From JAULZV01 sp964401885 (GTDB lineage: Bacteria > Patescibacteriota > Minisyncoccia > Phycocordibacterales > JAACPR01): 10,833 nucleotides of DNA. The notes below the pieces were generated by a model, which saw only the letters and a program-made list of their open reading frames with translations, was not told the origin of the DNA and did not search any database. A program made the translations under genes and the position numbers. The first letter of the stretch is position 1. Each line of letters starts with the position of its first letter. Below are positions 1 to 5,367 of this stretch, one piece after another. The stretch covers positions 1 through 10,833 of the forward strand of contig CAYOAC010000024.1 of NCBI GenBank assembly GCA_964401885.1. The letters are read 5' to 3'.

Positions 1-53
1 GCTAAGATGAGTCAATTTTAATTAAAAATAAAAACATTATATTTTAAAACAAT

Positions 54-599
54 ATGTCTGAAATCACACATTATTATGCAGTTGCAAAAGAGCCACTTGA
101 ATCAATTAAAAATAAGTTAGAAGCAGCAGATATTTTGTCGGCAATTGTTGATGATGAACAATATAAATTTACCGATAATTGGGTTGTGGTACTCGCACCG
201 CTTATTATGGGATTTAAAGTCCCTGGTGACTTTTCTACTTTTTCGGTTATCTCAAATCCCTGGGAAAAAATAAAACAGACTTTCCAAAAAGTAATAGAAC
301 TATATGTTGAAGAAAATCAAACAGATTGGATTTTAACAACGAGTCTATCTGGCGTAGAAAAGAAGTTTAAATTTAATAAAAACTCAGTAATACATATTTC
401 ATCAGAAGATAAGAAATATATAAGCGAACTATTTTCTTTTTCTTTTGAAGAATTGGAACCAGTTCTTGAGTCGGGTAAAGCTACTGAGTTCTGTAGTAAG
501 GTTTTGATGCCTTATTGCGAAATTATTGATCAAGATCAATTTATTGAAGGTATATCAAAACTTGGAAAGGTTGTGTTTACAACAGAACTTGATGATTAA
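54..599 (+). CDS. Hypothetical soluble protein, 181 aa
   Basis: I do not recognise this protein. It has no signal peptide or membrane segment and is mildly acidic, with a mix of helical and strand-like stretches that suggests a cytoplasmic globular protein. Cysteines occur at about residues 147 and 154, in FCSKVLMPYCEI, near the C-terminus; their spacing (C-x6-C) is not that of a standard metal site. The start at 54 is the first in-frame ATG and has no Shine-Dalgarno sequence. A weak TATATT lies 10 bases upstream, which would allow a nearly leaderless transcript. It differs from the membrane-protein operon that follows 63 bases later, so it is probably a separate unit. The reading frame is convincing but the function is unknown. 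Confidence 0.75.
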   Translation: MSEITHYYAVAKEPLESIKNKLEAADILSAIVDDEQYKFTDNWVVVLAPLIMGFKVPGDFSTFSVISNPWEKIKQTFQKVIELYVEENQTDWILTTSLSGVEKKFKFNKNSVIHISSEDKKYISELFSFSFEELEPVLESGKATEFCSKVLMPYCEIIDQDQFIEGISKLGKVVFTTELDD

Positions 600-650
600 G
601 ACCTGTTTACTTAAGATAAGATTCGAGATGTTGGTTTCTTTTTAAAGTGA

Positions 651-656
651 TATAAT
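651..656 (+). promoter_or_regulatory. -10 box for the 663 operon, leaderless type
   Basis: A perfect TATAAT is followed by six bases and then the ATG at 663. Since transcription normally starts about 6-7 bases after the -10 box, the mRNA should begin at or beside the start codon. No good -35 is present; TTGGTT at 631-636 lies only 14 bases upstream. Confidence 0.55.
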
Positions 657-662
657 AAAAAT

Positions 663-860
663 ATGAGAGTAAAAATAATTATATTAATGGGCCTCTTGAG
701 TTTAATTATTTTTGGGTATATGAGGTGGAAGTGCATTATTATCTTCAATTGGGAAATGGTTTTTGCTGAAGAGTTTTTACTTATGCCGGATGGTAGAACG
801 GACATTGTGCCGATGCTTTATTCTGAGTGTAAATTTAATCCAAAGTTTTATATTAAATAG
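663..860 (+). CDS. Small single-pass membrane protein with two ectodomain cysteines, 65 aa
   Basis: This is the first gene of the plus-strand operon. Residues 1-20 are a hydrophobic N-terminal anchor. They are followed by a short ectodomain with Cys24 just outside the membrane and Cys56 near the end, in CKFNPKFYIK. The layout of anchor, Cys, Gly, Cys and an aromatic/Lys tail is shared with the 55-aa product of 1458-1625 (tail CEFNYHIFK) and with the N-terminus of the 357-aa protein. The three therefore look like paralogues, with this one the most divergent. A disulfide between the two cysteines is an inference. The TATAAT placed six bases before the ATG, and the downstream gene starting one base after the stop, both support a real gene. 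Function is unknown. Confidence 0.65.
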   Translation: MRVKIIILMGLLSLIIFGYMRWKCIIIFNWEMVFAEEFLLMPDGRTDIVPMLYSECKFNPKFYIK

Positions 861-861
861 T

Positions 862-1461
862 ATGAGAATTATAGCAATTATTATAATCAATATTGTCTCC
901 TTAGTACCTGTTTTGTTCTATCCTATGTTTTTTATTTCAGGTGTGATGATGTTTGATTTTCCTAGTTCTTCAAAATCAATAACCGCATGGTCTGTATTTT
1001 TATTATCTGTTGGATATCCACTGATAATAATCTTACTCGTGTTTCTTTCTATTAGATATAAGTCTTTTCTGTTTGCTTTACTTGGACTTTTACCACTAAT
1101 AATTATTTTATATTTTTTATTTTTATCAGGAAGTACAGCTCAAAAAGGAAACTTCAATACTTTAAAGAAAGATTTTGTTTGTGATTCAAATTCTTTTCTT
1201 TCTCTTGGCGGAAACGAGTCAGATCCGATAAGAGGATTAAAATTTTTAGAAAAAAAGAATTTTTTTATTTATAAAAACGATACCATAGCAAATATCTATC
1301 AAAATAAGTTTATAAATGCTCAGAAAATAAATTCAAAAGATATACGAGATAGAACTGATCAGCTTCTTAATTCTTGTAAAGACATAGAAGGAAAAACTCC
1401 ATATCAAAAATATGTAAAAATAGAGGATGATCAAGTTAAATTTATTAACAAACAGATATGA
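862..1461 (+). CDS. Hypothetical polytopic membrane protein with extracytoplasmic domain, 199 aa
   Basis: The product is unrecognised. From the start at 862 it begins with a hydrophobic helix (about residues 3-28), followed by two more (about 42-63 and 68-89). The remaining ~110 residues are a charged, soluble domain with two cysteines (Cys107 and Cys172), matching the two-cysteine theme of the neighbouring ectodomains. The same frame is open back to an ATG at 763, but that extension would overlap the previous gene by about 100 bases and precede the hydrophobic start, so I prefer 862, one base after the upstream stop. Its stop overlaps the next start in ATGA, which indicates translational coupling. 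It may be the multi-pass partner of the small two-cysteine proteins on either side. Confidence 0.72.
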   Translation: MRIIAIIIINIVSLVPVLFYPMFFISGVMMFDFPSSSKSITAWSVFLLSVGYPLIIILLVFLSIRYKSFLFALLGLLPLIIILYFLFLSGSTAQKGNFNTLKKDFVCDSNSFLSLGGNESDPIRGLKFLEKKNFFIYKNDTIANIYQNKFINAQKINSKDIRDRTDQLLNSCKDIEGKTPYQKYVKIEDDQVKFINKQI

Positions 1462-1625
1462 AAAAAAGCATAATTGTATTATTAGGTATAGGTATGATTG
1501 GTGTTGTGGTTATGAGTATTAAATGTGTGGGATTATTTTCTCCTGTTAGGTATTTTATTGTAGATAGTACCGGTGGGATGTCTGAACCTGTTGTCTGTGA
1601 ATTTAATTATCATATTTTTAAATAA
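1458..1625 (+). CDS. Small anchored two-cysteine protein, 55 aa
   Basis: The start overlaps the stop of the upstream gene (ATGA at 1458-1461), a classic translational-coupling arrangement. Residues 1-20 form a lysine-led hydrophobic anchor, and the ectodomain has Cys22 and Cys47. Its pattern C-x-G-L-F-x12-G-G-x6-C aligns without gaps to residues 30-55 of the 357-aa protein encoded at 1817-2890 (C-x-G-L-W-x12-G-G-x6-C). It therefore appears to be a stand-alone version of that protein's N-terminal module. The tail CEFNYHIFK also resembles the tail of the 65-aa protein at 663-860. The cysteine lies at the membrane boundary, but the preceding residues are not a convincing lipobox. Function is unknown. 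Confidence 0.7.
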   Translation: MKKSIIVLLGIGMIGVVVMSIKCVGLFSPVRYFIVDSTGGMSEPVVCEFNYHIFK

Positions 1626-1669
1626 AATTATATTATGAAAATATTTTTAATTATTTATAAAGAATAAAC

Positions 1670-1813
1670 ATGAAAAAAATACTACTAATCTTTATAGTCA
1701 TTCTTATTCTGGGTTTAATGCCTGTTTGGAAAAAGAATGTGAAACGAGGAGAGATAAAGATAAATTCTTATACAAAAATACAATTATATTTAGGTTTAAT
1801 TAAAATTGATTAA
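1670..1813 (+). CDS. Small membrane-anchored protein, 47 aa
   Basis: This is a short frame with a lysine-led hydrophobic segment (residues 4-19), then a basic segment (WKKNVKRGE) and a short polar tail. It ends three bases before the start of the 357-aa gene, so it fits the operon. It has no cysteine. Its tail (YTKIQLYLGLIK) weakly resembles YTRCTYVGF in the 357-aa protein, so it may be a cysteine-less degenerate relative of the same small family. No Shine-Dalgarno sequence is visible. A 44-base gap after the previous gene contains only a 10-codon frame. Whether this short frame is translated is less certain than for its neighbours. Confidence 0.5.
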   Translation: MKKILLIFIVILILGLMPVWKKNVKRGEIKINSYTKIQLYLGLIKID

Positions 1814-1816
1814 AAC

Positions 1817-2890
1817 ATGATTTATAAAAAACATATGATTAAAATTATACTATTGATAGCAATAATAATTATTAGCACACCCTTATTTCTTATGAAAATA
1901 ACTTGTACGGGGTTATGGGAAAAAAAAGTTACAAAAATACCGATAAATCTTTTTGGTGGAAATGATAATTATACTAGATGTACATATGTTGGATTTTCTA
2001 ATATGTTTAAAAAAATAAAAGATAAAAAATTTGAAATAGATTATAAACTAGTTCTTAAAAAAGATTTTATTTCAGATACGTTTCCGAACATGTATTTTCA
2101 ATATCCTGTTATTGATAAATTTGAAAACATTGAACAAAAATGCGATGCTGATAAATGCGAATTTAATATAAAAAATAATGAAAATTATACTTTAGTTAAA
2201 GTCGTTATTAGTCAAGCTAATACTGAAGATTTTAAAGACTGGTTTACTGTTCATGGTGATTTAATGGGTCAACATGAGAATAAAAATGGTATAAGCTATA
2301 GAAATACGAATAGTGATCAAAATATTGAAATGTTATTTTTGAATCAGGTTAAAGTGTTTGAAAGAGGAGATACATTATCTGGTGTTAAATTTGAAATTAT
2401 ATATTTACCTGTGTATGGGAGTAATGATAAAGATTTGGAATATATAAGAAATATGTGGGGTGTAACCGTCGTAGATACACTTGATTTTAAGAACAAGTTA
2501 GTATTTACTCAAAAAAAAGATACTTTCAATTACAAAAATCAAGAACCTGATTTTAGTTTTGATTATCCGGATTTAGGTTCTTTATATAAAATAATAGTTA
2601 ATAAAAATTCAATAATATATTCTGTCGATGCAAAACCTTTTGAGGGGCCTACTGGATTTAGTATTGTATGGGAGGAAATATATGCAAAAAAGACAGAAGA
2701 CTATTGGGATAAACAAAAAGTAAATAAAAATAATGTAAAATATGTACTGGATCCTGATGAAAAATTTCTTGATTTTAGATTGGAAAATCAAGGAGGAAAA
2801 GAAATACGTTTTGATATAACTCTTCCTGGTAGTTATTTGAGAAAAAAAGAAATTATACAATGTCTGATTGACTCGTTTCGTGAAATATAG
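1817..2890 (+). CDS. Membrane-anchored exported protein, two-cysteine module plus duplicated PsbP/DUF1795-like domain, 357 aa
   Basis: This is the last and largest gene of the operon. An N-terminal hydrophobic helix (about residues 8-26) anchors it. It is followed by a small module with Cys30 and Cys55, in the pattern C-x-G-L-W-x12-G-G-x6-C, matching the 55-aa protein at 1458. Two apparently repeated modules come next. The first (about 91-225) begins MYFQYP and ends KFEIIYLPVYGSNDKDLEYI. The second (about 244-357) begins FSFDYP and ends RFDITLPGSY followed by EIIQCLIDSFREI. An 'F-x-F-x-YP' strand, a central acidic/aromatic helix and a C-terminal 'sF' helix are typical of PsbP/DUF1795-like exported domains in bacteria; that family assignment is tentative. 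A CDADKC motif lies at 109-114. A second ATG at 1835 would remove six residues and is an equally good start. Confidence 0.85.
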   Translation: MIYKKHMIKIILLIAIIIISTPLFLMKITCTGLWEKKVTKIPINLFGGNDNYTRCTYVGFSNMFKKIKDKKFEIDYKLVLKKDFISDTFPNMYFQYPVIDKFENIEQKCDADKCEFNIKNNENYTLVKVVISQANTEDFKDWFTVHGDLMGQHENKNGISYRNTNSDQNIEMLFLNQVKVFERGDTLSGVKFEIIYLPVYGSNDKDLEYIRNMWGVTVVDTLDFKNKLVFTQKKDTFNYKNQEPDFSFDYPDLGSLYKIIVNKNSIIYSVDAKPFEGPTGFSIVWEEIYAKKTEDYWDKQKVNKNNVKYVLDPDEKFLDFRLENQGGKEIRFDITLPGSYLRKKEIIQCLIDSFREI

Positions 2891-2951
2891 GAATAAAAAT
2901 TGAATAGTATGTGTTTTTTTGTGTCGGGTGTTGGTTTTTATTTTTATATTG

Positions 2952-2957
2952 TATACT
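2952..2957 (+). promoter_or_regulatory. -10 box of the rpiB remnant
   Basis: TATACT lies six bases before the ATG at 2964, in the same leaderless geometry as the intact genes in this window. The truncated gene thus seems to have kept its original promoter and start. A weak TTGGTT at 2931-2936 is 15 bases upstream. Confidence 0.45.
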
Positions 2958-2963
2958 TGTGTT

Positions 2964-3086
2964 ATGGAAGACATACGAACAATTCATATCGGAAGCGATC
3001 ATGCTGGATTTGATTTAAAAAATGAAATTATTAGATTTTTGGAACAAAAACATTATGAGGTTGTAGATCATGGGGCATATCAGTAA
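2964..3086 (+). pseudogene. rpiB: Truncated ribose-5-phosphate isomerase B, N-terminal 40 codons
   Basis: The peptide starts MEDIRTIHIGSDHAGFDLKN and continues to EVVDHGAYQ before a stop. IGSDHAGF-x-LK followed by YEVVDHGAY is the characteristic N-terminus of RpiB, the pentose-phosphate-pathway enzyme that interconverts ribose-5-phosphate and ribulose-5-phosphate. Full-length RpiB proteins are about 140-150 residues. Here the sequence ends just where the conserved DYPD region should begin, and no continuation is visible downstream in any frame. The catalytic Cys/Thr region and most of the Rossmann-like fold are absent, so the product cannot be active. The break coincides with the strand switch, so it is probably a rearrangement scar. 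The rest of rpiB, or an intact copy, should lie elsewhere in the genome. Confidence 0.85.
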
Positions 3087-3091
3087 ATACA

Positions 3092-3235
3092 TCAAGGGTC
3101 TTTATTATAATTGCTGTTTTGTGGCATTTTTGGTGTAACATATATAATCATCAATACAGACAAAAATATAATTACAATCACAGAAACACCGCCCAATAAA
3201 GAACCAATAAGATAGTCGATTGTTTCTTGTGACAT
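3092..3235 (-). CDS. Small single-pass membrane protein with strong ribosome binding site, 47 aa
   Basis: This short frame begins MSQETIDYLIGSLLGG, is hydrophobic from about residue 8 to 33, and ends in a polar tail (PKMPQNSNYNKDP). It looks like a single-span membrane miniprotein with a short N-terminal segment and a C-terminal tail of about 14 residues. The start is supported by AGGAG nine bases upstream, the strongest Shine-Dalgarno sequence in the window. It ends five bases from the convergent rpiB remnant and starts 75 bases downstream of the 664-aa gene's stop, so it could be co-transcribed with that gene or use its own promoter at 3260-3287. I do not recognise the family. Confidence 0.72.
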   Translation of the reverse strand: MSQETIDYLIGSLLGGVSVIVIIFLSVLMIIYVTPKMPQNSNYNKDP

Positions 3236-3244
3236 TGTTTTTCA

Positions 3245-3258
3245 CTCCTTTCTCTCCT
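3245..3258 (-). promoter_or_regulatory. Double Shine-Dalgarno sequence of the 47-aa gene
   Basis: On the minus strand this reads AGGAGAGAAAGGAG. It contains two anti-16S matches, the nearer one nine bases before the ATG at 3235. The other genes in the window lack such a site. Confidence 0.7.
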
Positions 3259-3259
3259 A

Positions 3260-3287
3260 ATTATCTAACTATTACTTATTCAGTCAA
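3260..3287 (-). promoter_or_regulatory. Possible sigma70-type promoter for the 47-aa gene
   Basis: On the minus strand, TTGACT (3282-3287) and GATAAT (3260-3265) are separated by 16 bases, each one mismatch from consensus. The predicted start near 3253 would keep the proximal Shine-Dalgarno site in the leader but lose part of the distal one. AT-rich sequence makes chance matches likely. Confidence 0.35.
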
Positions 3288-3310
3288 TTAAATAAATCTT
3301 ACAACTTACT

Positions 3311-5305
3311 TTAAATCCAAAGTTCCTCTGAAGAAGGATAATTTTCTTTCATAACATCCTCTAATTTCTTTGAACCCTCAGGGGTTTTAATTTCTACAGG
3401 CTTATTAATATCATCCAGAGTAATTGTAAAATCAAACATTATTTGTTTATCTTTAAATGTTTTTGCTTTGTCAGAAGGAACTACTCTAGTGGAGTATTTT
3501 ACAATAACAGGATATCCTTCCATGTCAGTCCATAAAGTAAATTGAACGCTTTTATCATAATAATCGTACGTTTCCGAAAATTCTGAGCTCTCCAGGAATT
3601 TAACCAATTCTTCATCAATTACTGGGATGTCTTCTTTCTTAAGTGTTGGATCCTTAGCTATTTCTCCAATAACTTTTTTATAGAAAGGTAATACGGCTTC
3701 TTTTCTGACTCTCAAATCATATCGATATAGACTCCTATCTCCTATTTTTTCTTTGTAAGGTTTTTCTTTAAAAGCAAAAACTTTTTCTTCATCTGAAATT
3801 TTTATTATTTTTTTGATTAAATCAATACCAGATTTTTTTTGTTCTTTATATGTTTTTTCTAAATCAGAAATCTCTGAAGCAGAAATGAACCCAGAGTATG
3901 AATCACTAGAAGTCGCCGTCATCTCAGAAGGAGTAAATTTTACCCATTGATTTTTAGGTGGCAAAAATCCTGTAAACAAAGAAGGTATGTTATTAATTCT
4001 AAAATAATAATCCTTCGCTTTCTTCAAAGTTTCAAAATTTATTTTATAAGTCAAATCCCCCAAATCTCCATTACCATCAAAATCAATCTTCCATTCAGAA
4101 TTTTTTTGATCACTAATAACTTTTATTGCAGCATCTAATTTTATCTCAGGTGGTATATATTCAGAATACTGATCTACTGTCTCCCAAAAAGTTAATGAAG
4201 GTTCTAAATAAAAAGAAGAATTACTATTTTTTGTAAAAACAACTTTTTTACCAGTAATCTTTGTGGAAGACGCAGAGAAAGAATATGATGATTTTATAGC
4301 CTTAATAGCATCATCTGTTTCAAAGTCTACCTCAAGTTGAAAATCTTTTTTATCTTTTGAAAGATTATATAAATAGGTCTTATTAGTTAAAGGATCCAAT
4401 GAAGATACATCTTCACCTTCAAATGCATATTTATCTGCATCAGCTTCTACTAATTTCAAAGATTCCGGTAAAGGCATTCCATAAAACCCCCATTTGAGAG
4501 ATTGCATAAGCTCTGAAACATTTTTTATTCTTTGAGAATCACGATCAAATTTTGCTTTTGCATCTGGATCATCTTTTATTTTTATATTAAAAGGATGTGC
4601 ATCAGCTTCCCTATCTTTAGTATATAATTCAAACTTTAAACCATAAGTGGCTGATTCTATTTGAGAAATTTTAGCCAAAATTCCTGAAGCAAAATTATCT
4701 TCCTTATAAATATTACCAGCAAATGGGCCGATTTTGGCAACATAAGCATATACAGTACCCCCCATTGCAAATATAACGAATAAAATAATTAAAATAGCCA
4801 TTATCTTACCTTTTTTGGGTTGATTAAGTGCCTGCTTATTAATGGAGAAATTATTGGTATTGGAAGACATGGTTTTGACACTAGGGATCTCTTTTTTATC
4901 CGTTTTATCAATATTAATATTATTTAAAACATTATTCTCTACTGGTTTAGAAATTGAATCTGAATTCATTGAGTTATTAACAGTATTATCAGAAATCTTT
5001 GAAATAGGAGCGGCGCTAAAAGTAGTTGTGGTAACAATAGGTGTAACAACATTTGTATCAATAGGTTTGTTCACATCAACAACAGGAGGAGTAATTTTAG
5101 GAGCAATATTTTCTTTTGCTACATTATTAATTGTTTCTTGTTTGTTTATAGGTGCAGTTACAATCTGACCCAAAACTTCAAAAGCTGCGTCTATTTCGGA
5201 TTCATTCCATCCTGCCATTAAAGCATCCTTTCTTATTTCATCGTCACTTAATCCCTCATTTCTAGATTTAATAAAAGAACTACTAAGTTGTGGATTTGCT
5301 AACAT
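3311..5305 (-). CDS. Membrane protein with cytoplasmic UBA-like helical module and large exported domain, 664 aa
   Basis: Residues about 8-48 (FIKSRNEGLSDDEIRKDALM followed by AGWNESEIDAAFEVL) form a short helical module that recurs in CPR membrane proteins, with the signature 'G.s.eeI...L..aGW.e.di..A'; it resembles UBA/CUE-type helical bundles. Residues 50-163 are a Pro/Thr/Asn/Val-rich low-complexity linker. One transmembrane helix spans about 168-189 after a KKGK positive cluster, giving a cytoplasmic N-terminus and an exported C-terminal part of about 475 residues. The exported part is rich in charged residues and beta-type alternation and includes FDGNGDLGDLTYKINF at about 410-425. It has no obvious catalytic motif. 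The function may be structural or ligand-binding at the envelope. Its start at 5305 has no Shine-Dalgarno sequence. It is the longest gene in the window. Confidence 0.88.
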   Translation of the reverse strand: MLANPQLSSSFIKSRNEGLSDDEIRKDALMAGWNESEIDAAFEVLGQIVTAPINKQETINNVAKENIAPKITPPVVDVNKPIDTNVVTPIVTTTTFSAAPISKISDNTVNNSMNSDSISKPVENNVLNNINIDKTDKKEIPSVKTMSSNTNNFSINKQALNQPKKGKIMAILIILFVIFAMGGTVYAYVAKIGPFAGNIYKEDNFASGILAKISQIESATYGLKFELYTKDREADAHPFNIKIKDDPDAKAKFDRDSQRIKNVSELMQSLKWGFYGMPLPESLKLVEADADKYAFEGEDVSSLDPLTNKTYLYNLSKDKKDFQLEVDFETDDAIKAIKSSYSFSASSTKITGKKVVFTKNSNSSFYLEPSLTFWETVDQYSEYIPPEIKLDAAIKVISDQKNSEWKIDFDGNGDLGDLTYKINFETLKKAKDYYFRINNIPSLFTGFLPPKNQWVKFTPSEMTATSSDSYSGFISASEISDLEKTYKEQKKSGIDLIKKIIKISDEEKVFAFKEKPYKEKIGDRSLYRYDLRVRKEAVLPFYKKVIGEIAKDPTLKKEDIPVIDEELVKFLESSEFSETYDYYDKSVQFTLWTDMEGYPVIVKYSTRVVPSDKAKTFKDKQIMFDFTITLDDINKPVEIKTPEGSKKLEDVMKENYPSSEELWI

Positions 5306-5340
5306 ATTATTTAAATAATTTTATAATTATTTAAATTATA
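5306..5340 (-). promoter_or_regulatory. Upstream region of the 664-aa gene: candidate -10, palindrome and direct repeat
   Basis: A perfect 14-base palindrome, ATTATTTAAATAAT, occupies 5306-5319 directly against the start codon. Its first 11 bases recur at 5326-5336, a spacing of 20 bases. A TATAAT on the minus strand lies at 5335-5340, 29 bases from the ATG, so a short leader would contain the palindrome. In such AT-rich DNA this may be chance. Confidence 0.25.
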
Positions 5341-5367
5341 TATCTAATATTAAAAACAACAAATAAA

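Noticed and set aside
611..805. Minus-strand open frame opposite the 65-aa gene
   Set aside because: It overlaps the intergenic promoter and a better supported plus-strand gene, and its product is a low-complexity shadow with no family features.
763..861. N-terminal extension of the 199-aa membrane protein
   Set aside because: It would overlap the 65-aa gene almost to its end; the start at 862 gives a clean signal-like N-terminus one base after the upstream stop.
1635..1667. 10-codon frame MKIFLIIYKE in the gap between small genes
   Set aside because: It is too short and has no start signal; it could be the degraded start of another miniprotein, but this cannot be supported.
2560..2575. DYPD motif as the missing RpiB continuation
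   Set aside because: It lies upstream of the rpiB remnant, inside the 357-aa protein (FSFDYPDLG), and the surrounding residues do not resemble RpiB.
2609..2974. Minus-strand 121-codon frame
   Set aside because: It is rich in Phe, Ile, Lys and Tyr, as expected for the reverse of an AT-rich gene, and lies opposite the 357-aa gene and the rpiB remnant start.
3947..4138. Plus-strand frame inside the 664-aa gene
   Set aside because: It is a shadow of the minus-strand coding sequence and has no start signal.
4842..5168. Plus-strand 108-codon hydrophobic frame
   Set aside because: It is antisense to the Thr/Val/Asn-rich linker of the 664-aa protein; its hydrophobicity comes from reverse-reading those codons.
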